From assembly GCA_004297775.1 (NCBI GenBank), contig SCUE01000030.1, positions 1 to 64,000 of the forward strand: 64,000 bases of DNA, written 5' to 3'. Positions 32,964 to 41,555 of the stretch are shown one piece after another. Position 1 is the first letter of the stretch. Each line of letters starts with the position of its first letter. This stretch comes from Chloroflexota bacterium. Lineage in GTDB: Bacteria; Chloroflexota; UBA6077; FW602-bin22. The translations under genes were made by a program, and so were the position numbers. The notes beneath the pieces were generated by a model, which saw nothing but the letters and a program-made list of their open reading frames with translations, made no database searches and was not told where the DNA came from.

Positions 32964-33719
32964 TCATGGTCGGTGGGATGCTGTCACCTCGGCGGCCGTC
33001 GCGGCCGAAACCGCGAGTTCACGGCGCACCTGCGCCAGGCATTCGGAGATTCGACGCCTGAACTGTGATTCACGCGGCAGGGTCGGATCGCTGTCGCTTG
33101 AGTAGCGATGATCTCCAACGATCAGACTGTCGTCCGGGCGCACACCGTAGTGTCGCGTTCCCTTGAACCGGCGGGCGAATTCGTTGATGTGCTTGCCCAG
33201 AAGCGCATCAGTCCGGCTCGCCTTCCCGGAATAGTACTTGGCCTGACCATTAGCCAGTTCGAGAATCAGGAAGTCCTGTTTGACCTGCCCGTCAACATTT
33301 CGCTTCACGGCGGATCGATCGATCAGGAAGTCGCCGTAGACCCGGAGTCTGGGGAAGTCGGGAGGATGACTCACGATCACAACGTCGCAGCACAGAAAGC
33401 GGTCAGATTTGAAGCGTTTCATGACCTTTCTCAGGCCGGGGTTCTCGGAAACCAACTCGACGATGGTCTTGATCGGCTCACACAAAGTCGGTTCTGCCAT
33501 TGCCTCGATGTTTCGGGCAACCAGTGCTATGCGATCGCCAAACTGATCCCTTGCCGGTCGCGCAGGGCGAACCATGGGAATAATCCGCCGTAAAGGGAGG
33601 CCGGGCGCCACCGGCGATTGGGCGTGTCGCCCCCAGATCACGTAGCCGGCGACAGCCGCGAGCCCGCCGAGACTGATTCCAGCGGCAACCCCATTATGTC
33701 GGCCATTCGCCCAGGACAC
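32964..33719 (-). CDS. Hypothetical protein with one N-terminal membrane segment
   Basis: A 251-residue protein. One hydrophobic segment GVAAGISLGGLAAVAGYVIW (about residues 10-29) precedes a soluble domain containing CCDVVIVSHPPDFPRLRVYG, FLIDRSAVKRN and DFLILELANGQAKYYSG. I do not recognise the family; the last blocks suggest a mixed alpha/beta nuclease- or phosphatase-sized domain, but no catalytic set is clear. GTG 33719 is the only plausible start. It lies tail-to-tail with darG and partly over the CehA-like fragment, so its upstream region was shaped by that rearrangement. Could be an island gene. Confidence 0.55.
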   Translation of the reverse strand: MSWANGRHNGVAAGISLGGLAAVAGYVIWGRHAQSPVAPGLPLRRIIPMVRPARPARDQFGDRIALVARNIEAMAEPTLCEPIKTIVELVSENPGLRKVMKRFKSDRFLCCDVVIVSHPPDFPRLRVYGDFLIDRSAVKRNVDGQVKQDFLILELANGQAKYYSGKASRTDALLGKHINEFARRFKGTRHYGVRPDDSLIVGDHRYSSDSDPTLPRESQFRRRISECLAQVRRELAVSAATAAEVTASHRP

Positions 33720-33721
33720 CA

Positions 33722-33800
33722 GACGAGCGAGCGGCCGCTCGCTCGATCGTGGATCGTCGCCATCGTCGCGCCTCCTGGCGACAGTCTATTCTGGCGAGAC
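33722..33800 (-). pseudogene. 5' fragment of a second cehA/mcbA-like gene
   Basis: On the minus strand, the ribosome site CAGGAGGCGCGACG and ATG 33763 are followed by MATIHDRASGRSL, then homology stops. The intact gene's start at 16993 reads MPTIRATIHDRATGRPL after GAGGAGGCGCGACG. Upstream non-coding sequence (ACAGTCTAT...GAG.CCGT) is also conserved in order. The two copies differ by a 12-nt in-frame deletion and about ten substitutions. I read it as the left-over start of a duplicated gene. Confidence 0.7.
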
Positions 33801-33867
33801 CGTTCGTTCCCAATCGTGGCGCTCGGCCAGCGACACGTCGTAGCCGGCGCCGTTGCGATCACCCGCG

Positions 33868-34413
33868 CTAATCTGACGTCTCCGTTCCTTCAAGCTCCAA
33901 CTGAGATTCCTCTGGCGGCGTCGCCGCTCGCGGGCGCGGCAGATGGCGAGCGGACTTCTCTTTCGCGCGCTTCTCCAGATACGGCACGAACGGCATCATC
34001 CCTATCTGGCGGACTTCAGCGTGCAGTTGCTCGCGCGACACCATCCGGCAACTCTGGTTGATGTCGGAGATGAATACTCGCCCGTCTTGGTTCGTCAGGA
34101 ACGGGAACCAGTCAGCCTGATGGAAAAGCAGCTTCCCGATGGCGCGCTCGATCGGCTGGTCTGGTCCACCCGCGACGATGATGGCTTTCCCACCGTTCTC
34201 CCGAATCTCTCGCGCGACTTGCACGCCCGACGTGTGCCGAAGTCGGTCGAACGTCAGGAACACGCGATCGATGCCTCGGGCGTAGGCGACGATCTTCCAG
34301 TCATCCTTCTCGTCGCTCAATTGATGTTGGTGGACCGTTTCGACGTCCCACTTCAGCAAGAGCAGCATGTCGACCAGTGGCTGACTCGTCTGGGCGTCGC
34401 TCAGGACCTTCAC
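33868..34413 (-). CDS. DUF5615-like PIN toxin with extended C-terminus
   Basis: A 181-residue protein starting MKVLSDAQTSQPLVDMLLLL, with acidic positions in SDEKDDWKIVAYARG and RVFLTFDRLRHT, the PIN-like layout of DUF5615/VapC45-type toxins. The last 60 residues are Arg/Pro-rich and absent from shorter members. ATG 34413 overlaps the stop of the upstream DUF433-like gene (ATGA). Nuclease role inferred from fold. Confidence 0.7.
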   Translation of the reverse strand: MKVLSDAQTSQPLVDMLLLLKWDVETVHQHQLSDEKDDWKIVAYARGIDRVFLTFDRLRHTSGVQVAREIRENGGKAIIVAGGPDQPIERAIGKLLFHQADWFPFLTNQDGRVFISDINQSCRMVSREQLHAEVRQIGMMPFVPYLEKRAKEKSARHLPRPRAATPPEESQLELEGTETSD

Positions 34414-35066
34414 GCCGCCTGGGCGTCTAAGAACTTTTCGTACCGGACCGCGCCGGCGATCTTCGGTTCGGGGACGTGTGGGTAGTAGTCGTGTACGCGT
34501 TTGACGGCACGCAGGCGCTTCGACAGTCGATAAATAGTGCCGGTTTCGATAGTCGTACCGATGACGACCGGCGCGCCGCCCCGGACGGTCGGATCGATCC
34601 GCACGAACCGCTGGAACTCCATCGGCACGAGCAGCTCATCCGGTCTGGCACGCATTGCCGCGAACTGTGCCCCGAACAACGGGTCAGCAATCTTCTGATT
34701 CCCTTGAGTCGGAACCGTTGTCCCCCACTCGTCTTTGCGATAGGCGTACAGTTGGCGCTTGTCGACGACGATGCGGGCGTCCGCCCAGCCACCACCGGGC
34801 GGTCCGAAGCGGCCCTCCAGCGAGCGCAGCGCCCGGACAGCTTGCTCCAGGGAAAAGTGTTCTTCGCGCAGCATCCGGAGCAAGCGCAGATAAACGACTG
34901 ACGCGAACGTGTACCCGCGCTCGGGCCGCCCATCGTCCGTGGCGACCTCGACCGTCGGCGTGACGATTCCGGCCCGAGACCAGGCGCTAACCAACGCCTG
35001 ATGTACCCGTGCGATGCGAGAAGCATCGGCGAGCAGGTAGAAGCCTTGGTCACTCAGTTCAGACAC
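34410..35066 (-). CDS. MerR-like/DUF433 antitoxin-regulator
   Basis: A 218-residue protein. The N-terminal half is helical with YTFASVVYLRLLRMLREEHFSLEQAVRALR, like a MerR-type DNA-binding domain. The C-terminal part VRIDPTVRGGAPVVIGTTIETGTIYRLSKRLRAV is a DUF433 module. Such long DUF433 proteins partner with DUF5615-like toxins, here encoded next with a 4-nt overlap. Expected role: DNA-binding antitoxin and autorepressor. Confidence 0.7.
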   Translation of the reverse strand: MSELSDQGFYLLADASRIARVHQALVSAWSRAGIVTPTVEVATDDGRPERGYTFASVVYLRLLRMLREEHFSLEQAVRALRSLEGRFGPPGGGWADARIVVDKRQLYAYRKDEWGTTVPTQGNQKIADPLFGAQFAAMRARPDELLVPMEFQRFVRIDPTVRGGAPVVIGTTIETGTIYRLSKRLRAVKRVHDYYPHVPEPKIAGAVRYEKFLDAQAA

Positions 35067-35250
35067 GTCGACACCCCTGCCATCTGAGCCACGACGATTG
35101 TCCCCTCTGCGCCATTACCGGTCAACAGGGTAATGACTCGGCCGACCGGGGCGCGAGCTCGACGAACTATCAAAAGTGTCATTTATCGCCGCGCCGATCG
35201 CGCGCGTCCCCACCCGCGCGTCCCCGCCCGCTCGTCCCCACCGGCGCCCC

Positions 35251-36375
35251 CTACGGCACCGTCGCGACCAGCGCGCGATACGATCCCGTGTCGCTTGAGA
35301 CGACGTACGGTCCGGCCGACGCTGGAACCAGGATACTTTCGAGCCGCGCCAGGGTTTCACACCAACCGTGGCCACGCACGGTCGCGACGCCCTCGACGAC
35401 CGTCAGCGCGTGGAAGCGCTCGCCGGCCGGGTCGAGCGTCGCGGCGCTGGGGCCAATTTGCCAGAGTGTGAAGTGGGCGCAGCGTGTCAGCAGCGACGCG
35501 CCCGCGGCAAGATACGCCTCCGCGCCGATCCTCACGCGCGAACGGTCAGGCAACGTCGTCACGTCAGCGAGGGAGTCCGACGCGACGGCGCCGCTTGGCG
35601 GCGCGCCTGCCGTGATGTCGGGTTTCCCGCCCGCCCGCGATGCGGGCAAGATGCCCGCGCTCCCAAGGCGCGCGCTTGGAGATGCCGTGGCTTCACCACC
35701 CGATCCCGGTGTAATCGCCGGCGCCGCGTCGAGCGCTGCCGCCGCGCGCGACTGTGCGATGTGCAGCGGCCGCGCCGCCGATGTCGGCCGATTCCAGTCC
35801 CAGACCCGGTACGTCACGTCCGAGTTCTGCTGCACCTCGTACAGCGTGATGCCCGGTCCGAGCGCGTGGATCAGACCTGGCCGGTTGTAGATCGTGTCGC
35901 CGGGCACGGCGTCGAGAAAGCGCGCCCATTCGAGCAGTTCGCCGCGATCGATCACCGCCGCGAACGCGTCCGGCGAGAGCCCCGGTTTCAGTCCCGAAAT
36001 CATGCGCGCGCCCGGATCGGCCGCCAGGATGTGCCACGCTTCGGCCTTGCCGAATGTGCCCGCGCCCTCCAATTCGACGGCCAGGCGATCGTCCGGGTGA
36101 ACCTGGATCGAGAGCCAGTCGCGGGTATCAAGCAGTTTGATCAGGAGCGGGAATCGCCCGTTCGCGGCGACCTGACCGCGCGTGCCGAGGACGGCCGCCC
36201 CGTGACGCGCCACGATCGCGCCGAGTGTCTCACCGGCAAACGGCCCGCCGATAACCCGATTCTCATCGTGGATCACCCAGGTTTCGCCGATTCCCGGTCC
36301 GTGTCCGAGCCGGTCGCCGCCCCACAGGCGCGACTTCGGCGCCGCGGCGAGACGAATCGGCAAGAACTCGACCAT
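35251..36375 (-). CDS. manA: Mannose-6-phosphate isomerase, class I
   Basis: A 374-residue cupin enzyme interconverting mannose-6-phosphate and fructose-6-phosphate. Landmarks: KSRLWGGDRLG, GETWVIHDE, FPLLIKLLDTRDWLSIQVHPDD (metal ligands Gln-x-His), FGKAEAWHIL (Glu, His), and NRPGLIHALGPGITLYEVQQNSDVTYRVWDW (His, Glu). Between the cupin halves at residues ~235-250 lies the peptide SAGILPASRAGGKPD, encoded by a family B palindromic repeat, in-frame. ATG 36375 (MVEFLPIRLAA) fits the family start; the frame stays open to 36441. No weakness in the catalytic part. Confidence 0.87.
   Translation of the reverse strand: MVEFLPIRLAAAPKSRLWGGDRLGHGPGIGETWVIHDENRVIGGPFAGETLGAIVARHGAAVLGTRGQVAANGRFPLLIKLLDTRDWLSIQVHPDDRLAVELEGAGTFGKAEAWHILAADPGARMISGLKPGLSPDAFAAVIDRGELLEWARFLDAVPGDTIYNRPGLIHALGPGITLYEVQQNSDVTYRVWDWNRPTSAARPLHIAQSRAAAALDAAPAITPGSGGEATASPSARLGSAGILPASRAGGKPDITAGAPPSGAVASDSLADVTTLPDRSRVRIGAEAYLAAGASLLTRCAHFTLWQIGPSAATLDPAGERFHALTVVEGVATVRGHGWCETLARLESILVPASAGPYVVSSDTGSYRALVATVP
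35636..35670. repeat. Palindromic repeat family B inside manA
   Basis: GCGGGCA-AGA-TGCCCGC (35642-35658) followed by GCTCCCA. Compared with the copy at 18126 the outer stem is the same and the central pair has changed on both arms, keeping the hairpin. It encodes the GSAGILPASRAGG peptide on the minus strand. Confidence 0.7.
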
Positions 36376-36519
36376 AACGCGCCATAGAATGGCAGGCGAG
36401 GCCATCCGCGCGCAATGGCGGACGGTCATCCGCTTCGGCAAACCGACGAACGATTGCGCGATCTGGGGCGCCGCCGACGGCCGACTGGATGCCGTGGCTG
36501 CTGTTCGGCGGCGCGCGGA

Positions 36520-37035
36520 CTACGCTGTTGTCTCGATCTTCCGATACGAGCCGGCGTAGAACACCAATGGCGCGACGTCGTCGGTCGCCTCGCCAGCTTC
36601 GACGAGGCCGACGAAGATCGTGTGGTCGCCGCCATCGACCGCCGCGGTTACGCGGCAATCGAAGTAGCCGAGACATCTGTCGATGATCGGCGCCCCGGAG
36701 GGGGTAGTGCCGGTACTGCAATCCGCGAACTCAGCGTGCTCGCCCGGTCTTCGCCCGGCGAAGCGATCGGAGATGAGAGTCTGGCCCTCGGCCAGGATGT
36801 GGACGCAGAAGTGGCCGGATCGACCGATCATTCCGTGGCAGACCGCTCGCTTGTCGACGCTGATGAGCACGAGCGGCGGATCGAGCGAGACGGATGAGAA
36901 CGAACTGAGTGTGATGCCGCGCACGTCGTCGCCGTCGCGAACTGTCGCCACGGTGACTCCGCTGGCCCATCGCCGCATGACCGTCCGGAACAACGTGCCG
37001 TCAACCCCTGGCCGGCCGCCATCACTGCTCGCCAC
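36520..37035 (-). CDS. Flavin reductase-like FMN-binding protein
   Basis: A 171-residue split-barrel flavoprotein: FRTVMRRWASGVTVATV, GITLSSFSSVSLDPPLVLISVDKRA, GHFCVHIL and HTIFVGLVEAG are the standard blocks of NAD(P)H:flavin reductase components. It supplies reduced FMN to a partner oxygenase or acts alone; no partner monooxygenase is adjacent. Cytosolic. Monocistronic on the minus strand, upstream of manA by about 145 nt. Confidence 0.85.
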   Translation of the reverse strand: MASSDGGRPGVDGTLFRTVMRRWASGVTVATVRDGDDVRGITLSSFSSVSLDPPLVLISVDKRAVCHGMIGRSGHFCVHILAEGQTLISDRFAGRRPGEHAEFADCSTGTTPSGAPIIDRCLGYFDCRVTAAVDGGDHTIFVGLVEAGEATDDVAPLVFYAGSYRKIETTA

Positions 37036-37177
37036 GATGCCCTCCCCTTCGCGCGGCAGTGTAGCCGCACGGCACGGCTGGCGAATCAGTCCGTGATGAG
37101 CACCGTTCTCGAATGAGTGGCACGGCCTGTCAGCGTGTTGGTGGTGGGGCGAGAACAGGCATCGACGAGTCGGGAAG

Positions 37178-39846
37178 TCAGCGCCGCCACTCGTCGATCA
37201 GCGACGCGACGAGGCCGGTCCAGCCGGTCTGGTGCGATGCGCCGAGACCCCGGCCGGTATCGCCATCGAAGTACTCGTGGAACAGAATCAGGTCGCGCCA
37301 GTGCGGATCATGCTGGAACGGGCTATCCGGCGGATAGATCGCGCGGAGTCCGTCCGCGTTGCGCGTGAACATGGATATTGGCCGCTCCGCGAGCTCGCGC
37401 GCGATGACGCCGAAGGTCACTCCGGGCGCGATCTCGGCCGTTTCGCCAAACGCTTTCGCGAGCTTCCGCAGCGATTCGACCATGAGAAACGTCGTCGGCA
37501 TCCAGATCGGTCCACGCCAGTTCGAGTTGCCGCCCTTGATCTTCGTGCTCGCCTCGGCCGGCTCATAGGTCACGGTTCGACCGCGATACTCGAACGGCGC
37601 GCTCTGGTGCGCCTTCGACATGCTGCGCAGTCCGTACGGCGACAGGAATTCCGACTCGTCCCAGACACGCACGAGAACGCGGCGAACCTGTTCGAGGTCG
37701 ATCAACGTGAGGACTCGGACCGTATGATCCTCATGCTCGACCGTGCTGATGCAGTGGCGGACGAGTTCCTGCCGATTCGCCAGGAACCAGTCGTTGTTGA
37801 AACGGAAATCGGGGAACGGCGCGATCCAATCAAGTTCCAGTCGCTCGACCGCGTACAGCGGAATCAGGCCGACCATCGATCGCACCCCGAACGAGTCGCG
37901 CCGACCGTCGGGATGAAGCAGCACGTCGTAGAAGAAGCCGTCCGCCTCGTCCCACAGGTCCATCCGCTTCATCGCGGCGCCGATGTAGACGTAGTGCTCG
38001 AAGAACTTCACGGCCAGCGACTCGTAGACGGGGTTCTCTTTCGCCAACTCGAGCGCGATGCGCATCATGTTCAGGCAGTACATGCCCATCCAGCCGGTCG
38101 CGTCGGACTGTTCAAGGACCGTGCCGTTGCCGAAGCCCTCGCTACGGTCGAACGCGGTCACGTTGTCCAGGCCGAGGAAGCCGCCTTCGAAGACGTTGTT
38201 GCCCGACCGGTCCACTTTGTTGACCCACCAGGCGAAGTTGATGAGCAGCTTGTGGAAGCAGCGTTCCAGGAAATCCCGATCGGCCCGGCCGGCGCGTATC
38301 CGATCCATGTTGTAGACGCGCCAGATTGCCCAGGCGTGGACCGGCGGATTCGTATCCGAGAACTCCCATTCGTAGGCCGGAATCTGACCGTTCGGATGGA
38401 AGAACTGCTCGAATAGCATCACCCAGAGTTGATCCTTGGCGAAGGAAGGGTCGATCAGCGCGTAGACGACCGCGTGGAACGCGAGGTCCCAGGCCGCGAA
38501 CCACGGGTACTCCCACGCATCCGGCATCGAAAGGATGCGCATCGAGTTCAGGTGGCGCCAGTGAGCGTTGCGGATCGTTCGACGCGACTCCGGTGGCGGC
38601 GAGCGCGGATCATCGCCGTCGAACCACTTCGCCGTGTCGAAGAGGTAGATCTGCTTCGACCACAACAAGCCCGCGAACGCCTGACGCTGGATGAGTTTCT
38701 CGTCCTCAGTCGCCCTCGGCGGGTGGATCTGGGCGTAGAAGCGATCGGCCTCGCGCCGGCGCCTTCGGATGACTTCGCTGACCAGCGCGAGCGGATCGCG
38801 CATGGCCGTGTCCGTCAGCCGCATCCGTACCTGGGTCGAGCCTCCAGCCGGCACGACGCGGCGATACCAGACACACGCCTTCGTACCGTGCCGGGCCGGG
38901 TTGACCGCCGATTCATCGCCGTCGACGACGTGCCGGTGGAACGCGTCCTTTGTGTGGGCGCTCGCGCTCGGCGCGTCCGGACCGTACGTCGCGTGACCGT
39001 TCGTTTCGTTATCGGTGAAGAGCGGCGTGCCGCCGGCCTCGGCGTACAGGTCGCGTCGACCGAGCCGATAGGTGAAGCCGAGGTTGGTCGGACCGACGAG
39101 GTCGCGATCGTCCGCGACCAGCGCGATCACATCTTCCCGCTCTGCGTCAAGAACGATCGACGGTTGGCTCTGCCGAACCGGTCCCCAGCCCCACGAATTG
39201 CGGAACCAGAGCGTCGGCAGGAGGTGAATCTCGGCCTCGTCCGGTCCGCGGTTGTGCGCCGTGATGCGGACGGCGATGTCGTCTTCCGAGGCCTTGGCGT
39301 ACTCGACCTCGACGTCCCAGTAACGGTTCTCATCGAAGACACCGGTATCGAGCAGTTCGTATTCCGGCCCTTCGCCGGCGCGGCGCCGATTTTCCGTGAT
39401 GAGTTCCTCGTATGGGAACGCGGCTTGAGGGTACTTGTAGAGGTAGCGCATGTAAGCGTGAGTCGGCAGGTTATCGAGGTAGAAGTAGTATTCCTTGACG
39501 TCCTCGCCGTGATTGCCCTGATTTGGAACGAGGCCGAACGCGCGCTCCTTCAGGATGCGATCGCGGCCGTTCCAGAGCGTCAGCCCGAGGCAGAGAATCT
39601 GGTACCGATCGCAGATGCCGGCCAGGCCGTCCTCGCCCCAGCGATACGCTTTCGAGCGGGACTGCTCGTGGGTCAGGAAGTTCCAGGCATCTCCGTTCGG
39701 TCCGTAGTCCTCGCGAACCGTTGCCCAGGAGCGCTCGGCCAGATACGGCCCCCACCGCCGCCAGGCGGTGATCGATGGACCGTCGCCGGCCAGGCGACGA
39801 TGTTCCTCGGTGGGTGGACCGCGTCGCTCCGCTGTGATGTCGCCAT
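37178..39846 (-). CDS. GH63-like glucosidase (MGH1-type), start disrupted
   Basis: About 880-residue glycoside hydrolase. Conserved blocks: [77 protein letters not shown] (FAAWD), [33 protein letters not shown] and [23 protein letters not shown], as in bacterial GH63 enzymes acting on alpha-glucosides or mannosylglycerate-like sugars. The conserved frame is open from 39874 but holds no ATG/GTG/TTG before the first conserved block. ATG 39846 lies in a different frame, so a 1-nt indel near the start is likely. A shorter start at 39451 would delete conserved sequence. Confidence 0.8.
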
Positions 39847-40163
39847 GTAACGACTTTGGGCCGTCAAGCGCACGTTACAAATGTGGGACAACGCTCCCAA
39901 TCGGACCCAACCCTCGCAGCAGCGCTTGGGCAACCTTTGGCCATCGAGCGAGCGCAATCCACCGTGACGTAATACTCACGACTGGTTATGGCCCAGCCCC
40001 ATCATCGGGGTAGACGTCACGCCGTCCTGGCAGGGTGCGGAAGCACCCCAAGAGCCAGTCCTCCTCGACCTCCAACCTGAGTTCGGATCGGAACATCAGG
40101 ACAGTGTCAGGAAGGCTGGGTACTCGGAACGCCAAGGGTACGCGGACGCTGGAGATTCACCGC
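39847..40163. other. Divergent intergenic region
   Basis: Between the GH63 gene (minus) and the secreted-protein gene (plus), about 317 nt. It contains short GC hairpins, for example TGGCAGGGTGCGG near 40028 and a GGGTGCGGAAGCACCCC hairpin at 40033-40049. No tRNA, riboswitch fold I can name, or convincing gene is visible. It should hold both promoters. Confidence 0.4.
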
Positions 40164-41381
40164 ATGCGCATTCCTCATTTCCTGGGCATCGCTCTGCTCG
40201 TATCGGGCGTGAGCGCTGGCCTCCTCAGCTCGTCCGCCATGGCGATCAAGTATTCGGACAGCGCGGCCGATTCCGGTTTTGTTCAGCGGAATCAGTCAGA
40301 CGACGATTCGCGGAAGGGCGAGTCGGACGCGACACCAGGCCGCCGAGACGATCGGAACGAGTCCGACGACAAAGACGACAAAGCCAGGTCCGAGTCGAAA
40401 GAAAGAGACGACAAGGACAAGCGAGAAGCGAAGGACAAGGACGAAAAGAACAGCCGGAGCGAGAACGACAAGTCCAAGGGTGACGACAAAGAGGACCAGA
40501 AGGGTCGCAATTCCGGGGTCATCTTCGTCAAGGCAGGCCAGACAGTCGGTCCGGGCAACGACTCACACGTCGGCTGTGATTTCTACGTCTTCGGGATGAA
40601 CTTCCCTGGCACGGCCGGCACGATCGCGTTCTATGCGTGGAAGCCGACCGGCAGTTTCCAGCTCGTGAGCCCACTCACCGGATCGCCCGTTTTCGATCCC
40701 AGCGCCCCAGCCAATCAGCGCGGAAATCGGAACAGTGACTTTCTCAACGGTCCGTACCGCCTACCGACCGATGGCCAGACCGCGCTGGCCAAGCAGGGTT
40801 ACCACTACAAGGTCGAGGCGAGTAACGCTGACGGCAAGAAGGTTAGTTCCAAGGTCTTCTGGTCAGACTGCCCGCTCGCCGGCGCAGGTGGCGTTCCGTC
40901 GGCCAACGTAACGGCGTCGCCTGGCGAAGCAACTCACGTGGTCGGCACGCCCACCGATAGGGTGGGCGCGACAGTCACGGCCAGCGCCTCGCAGTCCGCA
41001 ACCGTGACATCTGGCCCGGTGACGATCGTGATGACGATGTCGGTCTCAGTCACTGGTCCGAATGGATCGATCAACATACCGGCTGGCACCACCATCACCG
41101 TGCCGGCTGGGACGACGCTGATCTGGCTTCCGAGCGCGCCAGTTCCGGCGACGCAGTTCGTTGAAGTCGATCGAGGCACCGCCTTCGGGACCGCCGCCTT
41201 CGGCGTCGTCACCTCCGACGAGGAGGCATTCGGCGAGGTTGTGCTCGGCGGAGCGGCTTCGCGCGCGACACCGGTTCCATCGACCGATCAGTTCTTCGTG
41301 ATCCGTCAGGGAGCCGCCACCTTCTGGGGAGCGATTACTCGCACCGCCTCGGCGATTCTCTTCCGATTCGGCATCGCCTGA
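40164..41381 (+). CDS. Secreted protein with highly charged low-complexity segment
   Basis: A 405-residue protein. Signal peptide MRIPHFLGIALLVSGVSAGL...AMA (cleavage after ~30). Next comes an ~80-residue segment almost entirely of Asp, Lys, Arg, Glu and Ser, then a Cys-containing domain (HVGCDFYVFGMNFPGTAG and KVFWSDCPLAG) with an Ig-like character, then a Thr/Val/Pro-rich part (GTTITVPAGTTLIW). No family recognised. The start at ATG 40164 is chosen over 40035 because it puts the signal peptide at the N-terminus. Likely extracellular or surface; the charged region could bind ions or polymers. Confidence 0.7.
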   Translation: MRIPHFLGIALLVSGVSAGLLSSSAMAIKYSDSAADSGFVQRNQSDDDSRKGESDATPGRRDDRNESDDKDDKARSESKERDDKDKREAKDKDEKNSRSENDKSKGDDKEDQKGRNSGVIFVKAGQTVGPGNDSHVGCDFYVFGMNFPGTAGTIAFYAWKPTGSFQLVSPLTGSPVFDPSAPANQRGNRNSDFLNGPYRLPTDGQTALAKQGYHYKVEASNADGKKVSSKVFWSDCPLAGAGGVPSANVTASPGEATHVVGTPTDRVGATVTASASQSATVTSGPVTIVMTMSVSVTGPNGSINIPAGTTITVPAGTTLIWLPSAPVPATQFVEVDRGTAFGTAAFGVVTSDEEAFGEVVLGGAASRATPVPSTDQFFVIRQGAATFWGAITRTASAILFRFGIA

Positions 41382-41420
41382 TCTACGAATCCTTGTCACC
41401 CGCCTGAGACGGAGCTCGGA

Positions 41421-41459
41421 GCGGACAGCGGCGGCAATGTCAATGCCGCCGCTGTCCGC
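41421..41459 (+). terminator. Strong hairpin, probable terminator
   Basis: GCGGACAGCGGCGGCA pairs perfectly with TGCCGCCGCTGTCCGC around a 7-nt loop, a 16-bp stem, 40 nt after the secreted-protein stop. No T tract follows, so it may act as an intrinsic barrier or mRNA-stabilising element. Confidence 0.65.
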
Positions 41460-41555
41460 CACTTCGCCCCGGGTTGGGTGACGACAGAAGCTGTGCACGC
41501 CCGGTTCAGGATCACGGAATTCCCTCGGCGATGAGTCGCGCCGGCGCGACTCGGG

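Noticed and set aside
16947..33800. The two cehA-start copies as attL/attR of an integrative element
   Set aside because: Site-specific att cores should be identical. Here the copies differ at about ten positions and by 12 nt, in a pattern of coding divergence, and no integrase was found. Kept only as a possible island boundary.
35206..35250. Short C-rich tandem repeat (CGCGTCCCCACC-like, three copies)
   Set aside because: Three imperfect units right after manA's 3' end; too short to interpret and not found elsewhere by eye.
39847..40163. Riboswitch or tRNA in the GH63/secreted-protein gap
   Set aside because: Short hairpins only; no tRNA arms or riboswitch core that I can name.
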